Translations under genes and position numbers: made by a program
The notes under the pieces: generated by a model
What the model was told of the DNA's origin: nothing
Seen by the model: only the letters and a program-made list of their open reading frames with translations
Database searches by the model: none
Shown: in pieces, positions 44,036-52,869 of the stretch
Numbering within the stretch: position 1 is the stretch's first letter
Layout: each line of letters opens with the position of its first letter
NCBI GenBank assembly: GCA_022340645.1
Contig: JAJDNP010000016.1
Span: 1-52,869, forward strand
From: Gammaproteobacteria bacterium
GTDB taxonomy: Bacteria; Pseudomonadota; Gammaproteobacteria; SZUA-229
Reading direction: 5' to 3'
DNA length: 52,869 bases

Positions 44036-45205
44036 TTATACCATTGCGTCAGCTCCTGCTGCAAGCCAGCGCCTGCCTACCTCTTCAGTCACATTCCCCG
44101 CTGATCCCCCGAGATAAATTGTGGCCGCACTGTCACCTTCGGACAATTTCATACAGGGCGACACATGGCCGATATTTGCGAGCCGTTTCCTCAACGATGG
44201 CACATCGTCGTTCCAGGTCGGTTCTTGTGTCTCAAGATCAGCCAACATCTCGAAAATTTTTTGCTCCGCCAGCTTGTTGTTCACTGCCGCAGTCATTTTT
44301 GCATAAGGGTTCAATTCTGTTTTTGGCGAGATTGCAATAATCTTCTCGACAGCCGGCCAGTAATTCTTCTGCAGGTAATACCGATAGACGGCATCGGCTG
44401 TTATCATTTCACACACCACTACATCATTATAAACTTCCATCGCATAGCTGTCCGCGTTGAGTTCTTCCTTCCTTGCGGCAACGGTTGTCAGGAAACAGTA
44501 CAGACGCACAAATAATGAATAGAAGTGACTGTGCGGCGCCACACCGTCAACTTTTTGCATTTCAATGCTGAAACGGTACATTGGCCAGGTCGAACGGAGC
44601 TGGTAAAGCCAGTTCGTCACCATGTTGTATCGTCTGGAGAACTGGCCAACCCGGCGATTGACCATGCAGGCAAAATGCGCAGGTGAATGACATAGCAATA
44701 CGGGAAGACCGACAATCAACACATTTGACGACCAGACAGGTAAAAACCAGTGAGGCACTTTGCTGATATCCAGTTCGTAGTCACCAGTAACGACAACACG
44801 ATGTATTTCAGGCCGACCGAATGAATTCGTCGCTTGCTCGATTAGCCTGAATAATTCGGGTGCATCGGCTTTTGTCAGTGGCAACCCTGCTGGAGGCACG
44901 ATTTTTACCCGCACGAAACCGTAACTAATGTAAGCTGCAAGCAAGCCGATGGTCAGCCAGATTACCATCAATACCCGGTCCACAGCATCGGCGGTTATCA
45001 CATGATAAAAATTATACAGCGCCACCAGCACCAACAGCGGAAACAGCAGCAGGAACACGTGAGCAGCAATAGCTGCAACAACTGCGAAACCCGTGTACAC
45101 GCCGGGGTATTGATTGAAAGATGATCCCATATACTCGCCAATCTTATCTTGTAGCGAGATGGTCCGTTTTTGGAAATTTTGCCAGGTCAGGACATCAAAT
45201 GACAT
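44036..45205 (-). CDS. M48-like membrane protein without the HExxH metal site
   Basis: The product is 389 residues. Two long hydrophobic segments (about 38-66 and 78-98) precede a soluble part laid out like M48 peptidases: a PLTKADAPELFRLIEQ start, then SSNVLIVGLPVLLCHSPAHF where the family has the segment before its zinc helix. At the expected HExxHF position the sequence is NRRVGQFS (183-190), so both zinc histidines and the catalytic glutamate are gone. The third-ligand-type EELNADSYAME (248-258) is kept. It is probably a pseudoenzyme with a regulatory or binding role. GGAG site before the ATG. Confidence 0.7.
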   Translation of the reverse strand: MSFDVLTWQNFQKRTISLQDKIGEYMGSSFNQYPGVYTGFAVVAAIAAHVFLLLFPLLVLVALYNFYHVITADAVDRVLMVIWLTIGLLAAYISYGFVRVKIVPPAGLPLTKADAPELFRLIEQATNSFGRPEIHRVVVTGDYELDISKVPHWFLPVWSSNVLIVGLPVLLCHSPAHFACMVNRRVGQFSRRYNMVTNWLYQLRSTWPMYRFSIEMQKVDGVAPHSHFYSLFVRLYCFLTTVAARKEELNADSYAMEVYNDVVVCEMITADAVYRYYLQKNYWPAVEKIIAISPKTELNPYAKMTAAVNNKLAEQKIFEMLADLETQEPTWNDDVPSLRKRLANIGHVSPCMKLSEGDSAATIYLGGSAGNVTEEVGRRWLAAGADAMV

Positions 45206-45385
45206 AGCTCATCTCCGATATTTATCAGATATATACATACATCATCCCGGAAAATTTGCATCTTTCCCAATGGTTTTTTCTGAATGAATCGACGAATGGT
45301 AAAGCGCACTAAACAGTCGGACTCCATTGAAATATGAATATTTTCAAACGAGTCGCCGCTTTTGATTCATGTGTCAAACAAACTA

Positions 45386-46300
45386 TCAGGACAATATGCC
45401 TGACCACATGGGCAGCGTGAACAGGCTGAGCAAGGTGGTGAGGGTGACGGCGGCGGCATACAGGCCGGTGTCCAGTCCATAACGGTCGCACAATACGATG
45501 CCGATCACCATGCTGGGCATGGCGGCCTCCATGACGGTACCCTTGAGTAGCATGCCATCGAGCCCAACACCCTGTGCGACACCCCAGACGATCAATGGTG
45601 CGATAAACAGTTGCAGCATTACGATCGGGATGACCGTGGGCAGGCGTGACGCATCGATCGTGTCCCAGCGCAGGCTCAGCCCCAGCGAGAAAAGCATCAG
45701 GGGAATAACACCCGCCGCCAGCATTTCCAGCCACGCATCCAGCGCAGCGGGCAATCCGATACCGGACAGGTTCAACATTACGCCAGCCAGCGCAGCCCAC
45801 AACGGCGGTACCCGCAGCAGGGATTGCCATAGTGGTGTAACGTTGTCCTGCTTGCCGTAGAGGCGTGCGATCAGAATACCAACGGTGAGCAGTAATGGCG
45901 TGCAGGCGAACAGGTCGTACTGGATGGCGATGCTGCGCCCGCTATCGCCAAACAGGCTTACCAATACCGGCAATCCCATGTAAGTCACGTTGGGAAAGGA
46001 AGCTGCCAGTACCACCGCACCGGTTACCTTGCCATCGTGCCGGCAGCTGCGGCATATCAAACTACTGAGGAGAATGCTGCTAAGCACACCGACCGCCGCA
46101 CTGGCGGCGATGCCGAGCGAGCTGATACCAAGCGGTGCTTTCCACAGCACCTGTATCACCAGCGCGGGTAGCAACAGGTAGTAGACCAGCGAAGTCAGCA
46201 CCAGCCGGGTGCTATCCGCATCCAGGCCGCCGGGACGGAGCAGACGCCAGCCAACCCCGCAGGCGATCAGGGCGGTCATTTGCAGAATAACGGAATGCAT
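45386..46300 (-). CDS. AEC-family (auxin efflux carrier-like) permease
   Basis: The product is 304 residues with eight to ten hydrophobic helices. SLVYYLLLPALVIQVLWKAPLG near the start, AASFPNVTYMGLPVLVSLFG in the middle and AAMPSMVIGIVLCDRYGLD near the end match AEC transporters (malonate/auxin-type efflux). Substrate unknown. There is no clear ribosome site before ATG 46300. Confidence 0.87.
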   Translation of the reverse strand: MHSVILQMTALIACGVGWRLLRPGGLDADSTRLVLTSLVYYLLLPALVIQVLWKAPLGISSLGIAASAAVGVLSSILLSSLICRSCRHDGKVTGAVVLAASFPNVTYMGLPVLVSLFGDSGRSIAIQYDLFACTPLLLTVGILIARLYGKQDNVTPLWQSLLRVPPLWAALAGVMLNLSGIGLPAALDAWLEMLAAGVIPLMLFSLGLSLRWDTIDASRLPTVIPIVMLQLFIAPLIVWGVAQGVGLDGMLLKGTVMEAAMPSMVIGIVLCDRYGLDTGLYAAAVTLTTLLSLFTLPMWSGILS

Positions 46301-46435
46301 GGGAGAGGAATAATACGCTTCACGGAACAGGGAGAGCGCATTTTACCTTAACGAAGGTCTGCAACCAAAAGGATCAATGAAAAGTTGTGTATTTGGCAGA
46401 TCAGAAAAACTTTGGTCTGTCCCTGATCAATAATC

Positions 46436-46478
46436 TCCGGAGTGAATGCGTGCATAGACTGCGTCTTTTAACTCAGCC
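46436..46478 (-). repeat. Duplicated 3' end of the YdcH-like gene
   Basis: Forty-three bases match 46598-46640, inside the ydcH-like gene, with three to four differences. Read on the minus strand it gives ELKDAVYARIHSGDY and a stop, an alternative ending of the same protein. Confidence 0.75.
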
Positions 46479-46481
46479 CCG

Positions 46482-46575
46482 TAGGGCGCAATAACCAAAG
46501 GGCATTGCGCCGGAAACAATATATAGCCGACGGTAAATTTCATGGTGCAATGCGCTACGCTTATTGCACCCTACT
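46482..46575. repeat. REP-like element (GTAGGGCGCAATAA arms)
   Basis: GTAGGGCGCAATAA at 46482 and TTATTGCACCCTAC at 46562 are inverted with one mismatch. The inner CAAAGGGCATTGCGCC resembles 10905-10922. This is the common TAGGGTGCAATAA-type repeat. It lies between the two copies of the ydcH 3' end. Confidence 0.75.
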
Positions 46576-46590
46576 ACCTGCCCTATTAGA

Positions 46591-46833
46591 TTAAACTCCG
46601 GACCGAATGCGTGCATAGACTGCATCTTTTAACTCAGCACGCTCGTGCTTCATTTTCTCTAATGCCATGTCCGAGATCGGCTGACCCAGTTCTTCCAGTC
46701 TTCTGATCTCATTGTCGAGCTCGTTGTGTCGCTTGACGCTGGCGGCGAAATCCGGCTCCACTGCGGACAGGTCTTTTATAATTTGGCGAAATTCGGGGAA
46801 TTCGGCTTCTATTTCGTGATGTTCACCTTGCAT
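46591..46833 (-). CDS. YdcH/DUF465 family protein
   Basis: The product is 80 residues, all helical: HHEIEAEFPEFRQIIKDLSA, FAASVKRHNELDNEIRRLEE and MKHERAELKDAVYARIRSG. This is DUF465, a short coiled-coil family of unknown function. GGAGGAAAG site before ATG 46833. Its last residues lie against a repeat and a duplicate of its own 3' end. Confidence 0.87.
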   Translation of the reverse strand: MQGEHHEIEAEFPEFRQIIKDLSAVEPDFAASVKRHNELDNEIRRLEELGQPISDMALEKMKHERAELKDAVYARIRSGV

Positions 46834-46913
46834 ACTTTCCTCCAGACAGGTTCTAGTTTACTGAAACCCTGGGCATATATTACCAGACATACTGTAAGCT
46901 TTCAGATGCACCC

Positions 46914-48962
46914 TCAATCTTCGTCTTCGGTGAGGGTGAAGCCCGCGGCCAGTGTTTCTTGAATTGAGCCTGGTACAGCCTGGTAATGGCTCAGTTCCAG
47001 GGTGTAGCTGCCGGCGCCACCGGTCATCGATTTCAGTTCCCCTGCATATTCATTCAATTCGGCCAGCGGTACTGCAGCATGAATAACCATCTGGTTGTTT
47101 GACCGGGTGTCAGTGCCAAGGATCTGGCCACGCTTGCCTGCCAGATCGCCAGAGATAGCCCCTATCGTGTTTCCGGGGGCAGTAATTTCAAGATTGACTA
47201 TGGGTTCCAGAATCTGCGGTTTGGCCTTCTTCAAGGCCAACTGGGTCGCTTTCCTGGCGGCTGCAACAAATGCTATTTCCTTGGAATCAACCGAGTGATG
47301 CTTGCCGTCATAGACGGTGACGGAAATATCCTGTAACGGGTAACCGGCAATGATGCCTTCTTCCAGAGCCAGACGAACACCTTTTTCCACCGCCGGGATA
47401 AAGTTCCCAGGGATGGCGCCACCAGTCACCTCGTTGTGGAACTGAAAACCGGCACCAGGACCGAGCGGTGCGATGCGTAGAAATACTTCGCCAAACTGAC
47501 CGGCGCCGCCGGTCTGTTTCTTGTGGCGGTAGTGACCATCGGCCCTGGTAGCGATGGTCTCCCGATAAGCGATACGGGGAGGACGGGTGCTGGCATCTAC
47601 CTTGAAACGATGAGACAGTTTTTCCAGGGTAATACGCAGATGCAACTCCCCAAGACCCCGTAATACCGATTCATTGAGTTGTGGATAGAACTCAAGGGAG
47701 AGACAGGGATCTTCTTCCACCAGCCGTTGCAGAGCGCTGGAAAGCCGCTGCTCATCACCTCGCGATTGGGCCTCGATCGCGACACCGTAAACCGGGATGG
47801 GAAAATCCAGCGGTTTCAGGTGCAGAAAGTCCTCACTGTGGCTATCGTGCAGTACCACGTCAAAGTTAAGTTCATCCACTTTGGCCAGGGCACAGATGTC
47901 CCCCGGTATTGCGTATTCGATCTCCTCCTGCTGGTTTCCCTGGAGCTTGAGCAGGTGCGCCACCTTGATCGGTTTGCGCCCGTCACCCACAAACAGCTGG
48001 GTATCCCGGGTAACAGTTCCCTGGTGAATACGGAAAATGCCCAGTTTACCGACATAAGGATCGGCAGTGATCTTGAATACATGGGCGATGACGTGTGCAT
48101 CCGGGGCTTCAGTGGCGGCAAAGGGTGTGGCGTCCTCGCCCTCGCCTTTGAGAAACGGCCGCGGATTGCCCTCGAGCGGGCTCGGCATTAACTGTTCCAC
48201 CACCTTGAGCAACTCCCCTACGCCCGCGCCGCTAGTGGCCGAGGTGAAGCAAATGGGGACCAGGTGTCCTTCCCGTAGCGCCTTTTCAAAAGGGTCACGA
48301 AGCTGTTCCGGCGCCAGATCTTCCCCTTGCTCAAGATAGAGCTCCATTAATGCTTCGTCCTCTTCCACCACCTGTTCAATGATCTCGGTGTGTGTCTTCA
48401 TTACCGAGGAAAAGTCGGCATCACCTTCAGGCCTGAAAAAACAGTCGCTGACCCGGCTTCCCCCGTTCGCGGGCAGGTTAATGGGAAGACACTGTCTGCC
48501 AAACCGCTCCCGGATTTCCTCCACCAGGGTCTCGATAGCCGCCTGGTCATTATCGATCCGGTTAATAATAATCATGCGGCACAGGCGCCTGGCCCTGGCC
48601 CACTCCAGCATCCGTATCGCCTGATGTTCAAGTCCGGCGCCGGCGTTTATCACAACCGCCACCGTCTCTACGGCAGGAAACGCGCTCAAAGCCTGACCGG
48701 TAAACTCCGGCAACCCCGGGGTATCGATAATGTTGACATGAATTGCGTCGTGATCCAGTGACACCAGACTGGAACTGAGGGAGTGAAGATACTCCTTCTC
48801 CAGTGGATCGAAGTCAGAGCTGGTATTACCCCGCTCCACCGATCCCATCTGACCAATTGCACCCGCTTTGTGAAGAATCGACTCCACCAGGGTTGTCTTA
48901 CCAGCGCCGCTTGAACCAACCAGAGCGATATTGCGAATAGTGGCGGTATTGTATCGGGACAT
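46914..48962 (-). CDS. Elongation factor G-like protein (EF-G2 type)
   Basis: The product is 682 residues, close to EF-G. G1 GSSGAGKTT (16-24), G3 DTPG and G4 NRID (NKxD changed to NRxD) are visible, then EF-G domains II-V (HRFKVDASTRPPRIAYRETI; QTGGAGQFGEVFLRI; GGAIPGNFIPAVEKG). This belongs to the EF-G-like paralogue group found beside a normal fusA; these act in recycling or stress, or are uncharacterised. It stands alone, with no ribosomal genes nearby. Confidence 0.85.
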   Translation of the reverse strand: MSRYNTATIRNIALVGSSGAGKTTLVESILHKAGAIGQMGSVERGNTSSDFDPLEKEYLHSLSSSLVSLDHDAIHVNIIDTPGLPEFTGQALSAFPAVETVAVVINAGAGLEHQAIRMLEWARARRLCRMIIINRIDNDQAAIETLVEEIRERFGRQCLPINLPANGGSRVSDCFFRPEGDADFSSVMKTHTEIIEQVVEEDEALMELYLEQGEDLAPEQLRDPFEKALREGHLVPICFTSATSGAGVGELLKVVEQLMPSPLEGNPRPFLKGEGEDATPFAATEAPDAHVIAHVFKITADPYVGKLGIFRIHQGTVTRDTQLFVGDGRKPIKVAHLLKLQGNQQEEIEYAIPGDICALAKVDELNFDVVLHDSHSEDFLHLKPLDFPIPVYGVAIEAQSRGDEQRLSSALQRLVEEDPCLSLEFYPQLNESVLRGLGELHLRITLEKLSHRFKVDASTRPPRIAYRETIATRADGHYRHKKQTGGAGQFGEVFLRIAPLGPGAGFQFHNEVTGGAIPGNFIPAVEKGVRLALEEGIIAGYPLQDISVTVYDGKHHSVDSKEIAFVAAARKATQLALKKAKPQILEPIVNLEITAPGNTIGAISGDLAGKRGQILGTDTRSNNQMVIHAAVPLAELNEYAGELKSMTGGAGSYTLELSHYQAVPGSIQETLAAGFTLTEDED

Positions 48963-49140
48963 ATTACCTTACCTTTCCTCTTAACCGATCGATAAACAGG
49001 TATGATACCGGATTAAGCGGATCAGATAAAACTTACCTGGAACACTATGCATGAACACAGGTAAAACATGGTTGCCGGTTAATTTCCCCGTCACCTTTAA
49101 TAATCGCACAGTAACAGTAAAACAGCAGTAAAACAGGACA

Positions 49141-49527
49141 TCCATAAATTAAATTGACACCAGCTTAACAAATTTGCAGGCTGTTTTACACATTCTATTC
49201 ACTGCTAAGGACAGCATCATACCAAAACCAAGGAAAGCCCTGGTATCGCTCGATACCACCCCCTATTACCATTGTGCTTCCCGTTGCGTGCGTCGCGCCT
49301 TTCTACGTGGCGAAGATACCTTTACGTGTAAAAACATTGAACACCGCAGACAGTTGATTGAAAGCCGACTACTGGAACTGGGCAGCATCTTTGCCATTGA
49401 AGTGTGCACCTATGCGCCTGTCACGTACGCAAGGCCAGTGCTGAACTGGGTAAATGCTGGACGCATGGCATTCGCCAATGCGAGACATTATTCTCAAGTG
49501 TTAAGCACTACTTCAACACAACGATAA
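49141..49527 (+). pseudogene. REP-associated (Y1) transposase, dead copy
   Basis: Upstream and N-terminal sequence match the copy at 52527-52869: the leader TAAATTAAATTGACACCAGC and the protein blocks [20 protein letters not shown] and EDTF. The original start ATG (C-ATG-CC) has become ATA near 49211. After EVCTYA the frame leaves the homology, so the HUH (NHYHVVLH) active site is missing. Confidence 0.85.
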
Positions 49528-49916
49528 CAGTGAGCTTGAAATAATCAGCTCTGGGATTGCTTTGTCCTGGCTTATGCATTTCCATGCCAAACGTAGCAAA
49601 AAACACAGTTCTAAACAGCAATTTAATTTCAAATAATGAGAAATTCCTGAAATAAAGAAACAGGATGTGAATTTTCTATGTTGATGGCTTTTTTAATTAA
49701 TGGCTGTCTTTGTTTTTTGTGCCTTGATTTTCCCCTGACCCCAAATATTTGTTACGCCCCCTTTTCGATGTATGGTACTGGATATTCAGAATATGGCTTC
49801 TATACTTGAACTTGCGATACTTAACATTTCTAAGCTTTGTATTTTCTGAAAGTTTTTTATCTCTGAAATTAATCAAACCGCTAATAAATACTTTGACTGA
49901 CTTAATAGGTATTATT
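49528..49916. other. Intergenic before the phytase gene
   Basis: There are 389 AT-rich bases with no credible gene. The phytase frame is open back to 49749, but the extra 56 residues are not conserved-looking. No clear promoter pair stands out. Confidence 0.5.
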
Positions 49917-51884
49917 GTGAAAGTGGGTTTACTTCGTCTTTTTTTCGTTGCATGTCTGTCGATTGTTTTACTTATTGCAAACTCTGGTTGTGCAGTTGAA
50001 AGTACTGATGTAGTTGGTACTGATGCAGCTGCTAACAATGCCCCGATCTCCAACGCAGGAAATGATCAAAATATTTCCAATACTAGCCGTGTGACCCTTG
50101 ATGGTAGTAATAGCAGCGATGAAGATGGTGATCCTCTCAGCTATACCTGGTCATTTACCTCTATGCCGCCGGGCAGTAATGCTGTTTTGTCTAATGCCTT
50201 AACGGTAAGGCCAACTTTTACTGCGGATCTTGTTGGCACGTATACTCTATCTCTCGTAGTAAATGACGGAACTGATAATAGTGCAGCAGATACCGTCATC
50301 ATAACGGCAGCAAGCACCAATTCGGAACCTGTCGCCAACGCGGGGCCCGATCAAAATGTCAGTATCAACTCGACCGTTACCTTAAATGGCAGTGGCAGTT
50401 CTGATGCTGACCTCGATTCCTTAACCTATAGCTGGAGTATCACCTCTTCGCCGACAAACAGTATGGCAACACTTTCCAGTACAAGAAGGGTCAATCCGAC
50501 CTTTGTTGCAGATCGTGCAGGCTTCTATGTTCTACAACTTATCGTTAATGATGGAACCGTTGATAGTACGGCCGATACCGTCACCATAAGGGCATCAAGC
50601 GTCAATTCGGCTCCTGTCGCCGACGCGGGTCGCGATCAAAATGTCAGCGTTAACTCGACTGTTACCTTAAATGGCAGTAGAAGTTCGGATGCCGACCTGG
50701 ACTCCTTAACCTATAGCTGGAGTATGACCACGGCGCCGGCAAACAGTACGGCAACACTTTCCAGTACAACAGAAGTCAATCCAGGCTTTGTTGCAGATCG
50801 TGAAGGCTTCTATGTTGTGCAGCTTATCGTTAATGACGGTGCCGTTAACAGTGCGGCCGATACCGTCACCATAACGGCATCAGTTGCAAGTCCGGAAAAG
50901 ATTGATGTACTGGCAGTTGCAGAAACAACGCCGGTACCTGATAGCGGGGATGCAGCAGATGATCCCGCTATCTGGGTGCATCCAACTGACCCGTCCCTGA
51001 GTGTTATTATCGGCACTAACAAGCTGGATGGAATAGCAGTATATAACCTGGACGGAACACAGCGTCAGTACATTTCATCCGGTAACATGAACAATGTAGA
51101 CATCAGGTATGGATTCCCGCTGGGCGCAGATTCGGTTGACCTGGTGGGCATGAGCAACAGGACTAACGATACCCTGGCTTTCTACAAAATGGATCCGGTT
51201 ACCAGACAGATAAGCAGTGTGGGATCAGTCAATACTTCTCTGACAGTGTATGGTTTCTGCATGTATAAGAGCGGCGTCGATGGTAAGTTCTACGCCTTCG
51301 TCAATGATAAAAATGGTAATGTCAGTCAATATGAATTATTTGACAACAGTGGCAATGTAGGCGGAAGCCTGGTCCGAAGTTTCAATGTTGGCAGCATTAC
51401 TGAAGGCTGTGTTGCTGATGACGAGTTTGGAGATTTTTATATTGGTGAGGAAAATGTAGGCATCTGGAAATATGGCGCTGAGCCGGGGAGTGGTAGTACC
51501 CGATCATCAGTCGATCGTGTTGGAAATCATCTTACGGCAGACGTCGAGGGCTTGACCATTTACTACACAACGGGTGGTCAAGGTTACCTTATTGCCTCCA
51601 GTCAGGGAAGTGATGAATTTGTCCTCTATGACCGCGTCACGGGTGATTATCTTGGCTCATTCAAGGTAGTTGCTGGTAACGGCATTGATGCCGTAACGGG
51701 TACCGACGGGATCGATGTTATCAGTACCCCGTTGGGTTCGAATTTTCCTTATGGCTTGTTTGTTGCGCAGGACACAGATAATTCAGGATCTAACCAGAAT
51801 TATAAGGTGGTTAAGTGGGAAGATATTGCACAGGGTTTTACAGTAGACCTGCTGATGGAAACTTCCTGGGATCCTCGTAATTAA
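49917..51884 (+). CDS. Lipoprotein with three PKD/REJ-like repeats and a beta-propeller phytase domain
   Basis: The product is 655 residues from GTG 49917 (AGGT site). A lipobox IANSGC puts the lipidated Cys at about 25. Three tandem Ig-like repeats of about 94 residues follow (starting NAPISNAGNDQ, NSEPVANAGPDQ and NSAPVADAGRDQ at about 41, 135 and 229); repeats 2 and 3 are nearly the same in DNA. From about residue 325 comes a 3-phytase propeller: DSGDAADDPAIWVHPTDPS, LDGIAVYNLDG and EGCVADDEFGDFYIGEE, calcium-binding acidic loops. It frees phosphate from phytate outside the cell. The Ig-like part probably anchors or extends the enzyme. Confidence 0.9.
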   Translation: MKVGLLRLFFVACLSIVLLIANSGCAVESTDVVGTDAAANNAPISNAGNDQNISNTSRVTLDGSNSSDEDGDPLSYTWSFTSMPPGSNAVLSNALTVRPTFTADLVGTYTLSLVVNDGTDNSAADTVIITAASTNSEPVANAGPDQNVSINSTVTLNGSGSSDADLDSLTYSWSITSSPTNSMATLSSTRRVNPTFVADRAGFYVLQLIVNDGTVDSTADTVTIRASSVNSAPVADAGRDQNVSVNSTVTLNGSRSSDADLDSLTYSWSMTTAPANSTATLSSTTEVNPGFVADREGFYVVQLIVNDGAVNSAADTVTITASVASPEKIDVLAVAETTPVPDSGDAADDPAIWVHPTDPSLSVIIGTNKLDGIAVYNLDGTQRQYISSGNMNNVDIRYGFPLGADSVDLVGMSNRTNDTLAFYKMDPVTRQISSVGSVNTSLTVYGFCMYKSGVDGKFYAFVNDKNGNVSQYELFDNSGNVGGSLVRSFNVGSITEGCVADDEFGDFYIGEENVGIWKYGAEPGSGSTRSSVDRVGNHLTADVEGLTIYYTTGGQGYLIASSQGSDEFVLYDRVTGDYLGSFKVVAGNGIDAVTGTDGIDVISTPLGSNFPYGLFVAQDTDNSGSNQNYKVVKWEDIAQGFTVDLLMETSWDPRN

Positions 51885-51979
51885 GGGACTAATTAAGAGG
51901 GCGGAGGGATTATTTAATAACCACTTTGGTTACCAATAGATTTAATTCCTCCATCCCCTTTGGCATTCCAGTTTTAATT

Positions 51980-52459
51980 TTATGGATGTCTGTGTTTTTT
52001 CAACCCGAGTACTTTTTCCAGTTCCTCAATAATTGGTATCTGGCCTTTATGAATCTTGAATTTTGCTTCATCGAGCCCATACCATGCAGCCTTATCTACC
52101 TCGGGAAATTCCTGCAAGGTTCCAGATTTCGGCGGCCATTCCATTTCAAACATGTTGCTATGTATGGCCGCCGCATCCACATCTCCTTTTAGATACCATG
52201 CATGAACAATTTTTTCGCTAGATTGCTTCACCGGCTCAAGGGGTAACAGTTCGCCCTCAGGTACCACATGGCCTGTCTCTTCAGAAAATTCCCGTTTGGC
52301 AGCCTCGAGCGGGTTCTCACCTTCTTCGAATTCACCCTTCGGGATCGACCACGATGCGGCGTCTTTTTTCGCCCACAATGGTCCTCCCGGATGAACCAGG
52401 AGCACCTCGGTACGGTTATCATGATTACGGTAGATCAATAGCCCAGCACTGTTCTTCAT
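51980..52459 (-). CDS. Nudix hydrolase
   Basis: The product is 159 residues. The Nudix box is complete: GEFEEGENPLEAAKREFSEE followed by TGHVV. WSIPKGE and HPGGPLWAKKD fit the Ap4A-like/mutT group, and the whole protein resembles DNA mismatch-type Nudix proteins of about 150-160 residues. Substrate unknown. Convergent with the phytase gene. Confidence 0.9.
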   Translation of the reverse strand: MKNSAGLLIYRNHDNRTEVLLVHPGGPLWAKKDAASWSIPKGEFEEGENPLEAAKREFSEETGHVVPEGELLPLEPVKQSSEKIVHAWYLKGDVDAAAIHSNMFEMEWPPKSGTLQEFPEVDKAAWYGLDEAKFKIHKGQIPIIEELEKVLGLKKHRHP

Positions 52460-52602
52460 ATCAGTTAACTAAATCGGGGGAAGTTCAGGTCGCTGTTGGA
52501 GAAAAATAGGAGAAAAATAGACACCCATAAATTAAATTGACACCAGCTTAACAAGTTTGTACTCTGGTGCAAACAATCTATTTATTGCTAAGGACAAGCA
52601 CC

Positions 52603-52869
52603 ATGCCAAGACCAAGGAAGACTCTGGTATCTCTCGATGCCACACCCTATTACCATTGCGCCTCTCGTTGTGTCCGCCGCGCCTTCCTGTGCGGTGAAGA
52701 TACCATTACCGGAAAAAGCTTTGAACATCGCCGCCAGTGGATTGAAGACCGTCTGCTGGAACTCGGCAGCCTCTTTGCCATTGATGTGTGTGCCTATGCA
52801 GTCATGAGCAACCACTATCATGTGGTATTGCATATTAACCAGCAACAGGCCCAATCCTGGTCAGTTCAT
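52603..52869 (+). CDS. REP-associated tyrosine transposase (Y1/HUH), 3' end outside window
   Basis: Eighty-nine codons from ATG 52603 are in the window. It has [20 protein letters not shown], a [19 protein letters not shown] stretch and [15 protein letters not shown], whose HYH is the metal-binding HUH core. The catalytic tyrosine lies beyond the edge. RAYT proteins move or shape REP palindromes, and this window has many. The upstream 75 bases are the same as before the dead copy at 49141. Confidence 0.88.
   Translation, partial: MPRPRKTLVSLDATPYYHCASRCVRRAFLCGEDTITGKSFEHRRQWIEDRLLELGSLFAIDVCAYAVMSNHYHVVLHINQQQAQSWSVH

Noticed and set aside
43873-44106. Open plus-strand frame running from the tRNA upstream region into the M48-like gene's end
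   Set aside because: It has no start signal and no recognised motif, and half of it is antisense to a better gene. Possibly a remnant, but it cannot be supported.
45309-45830. 173-codon minus-strand frame overlapping the AEC gene
   Set aside because: It is the other-frame shadow of the permease, with arginine- and histidine-rich translation typical of GC-rich antisense frames.

Overview
This window looks like a chromosomal segment of a denitrifying gammaproteobacterium. The evidence is a heme d1 operon in the order nirE-C-F-D-L-GH-J-N, a rimP-nusA-infB-rbfA-truB-rpsO-pnp operon tied to an initiator tRNA, and a run of gammaproteobacterial small DUF families. The species cannot be read from the sequence. 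A sulfur-oxidiser-like relative (Chromatiales/Thiotrichales type) is only a guess.

Layout. (1) 1-7112, + strand: heme d1 biosynthesis. It starts inside nirE and runs with overlapping or tightly spaced genes to nirN; nirG and nirH are fused. The nitrite reductase nirS is not in the window and is probably just upstream. (2) 7223-9005: ppk2 (polyphosphate kinase) and adk, divergent. (3) About 9.1-24.4 kb: an accessory, repeat-rich stretch with many short minus-strand genes: a TVP38/DedA-type membrane protein, DUF2784, a Rof-like Rho antiterminator, DUF6429, a DODA-type dioxygenase, a cysteine hydrolase, a broken alpha-glucan phosphorylase, FliK and FlhB-C-like flagellar genes, DUF2789, a HisC-like aminotransferase with a methyltransferase, and an MBL-fold hydrolase. 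At least four palindromic repeat families are scattered through it. Two of them show base changes in one arm matched by changes in the other. One segment (repeat plus a CPXCG gene) is duplicated, with one gene copy broken. Two unrelated small genes share the same promoter module, including an 18-bp palindrome. (4) 24.4-28.6 kb: a TRAP transporter operon with a TatT subunit. (5) 28.9-38.7 kb, minus strand: a SPOR lipoprotein, then the core translation/RNA operon rimP to pnp. (6) 38.9-43.6 kb: an island inserted at tRNA-fMet. A displaced 3' end of the tRNA lies next to rimP and the intact tRNA is 4.6 kb away. The island carries an ECF sigma factor and zinc-finger anti-sigma pair facing an aldehyde dehydrogenase / SRPBCC / cysteine-repeat peptide operon. 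The peptide has the features of a DUF2282 (HvfA/BufA) RiPP metallophore precursor but has no maturation enzymes beside it. (7) 44.0-49.0 kb: an M48-like protein that has lost its HExxH motif, an AEC-family transporter, a YdcH-like protein and an EF-G paralogue. (8) 49.1-52.9 kb: a lipoprotein with three PKD/REJ-like repeats fused to a beta-propeller phytase, and a Nudix hydrolase, bracketed by two copies of a REP-associated (Y1) transposase, the first dead and the second cut by the window edge.

Function. The nir cluster makes heme d1 for cytochrome cd1 nitrite reductase: NirE makes precorrin-2, siroheme is decarboxylated by the NirD/L/G/H proteins, NirJ removes propionates, and NirF and NirN act late in the periplasm. 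PPK2, adenylate kinase and the secreted phytase all concern phosphate. The island looks like a self-regulated envelope or metal-stress module, but that is inferred from family membership and gene order only.
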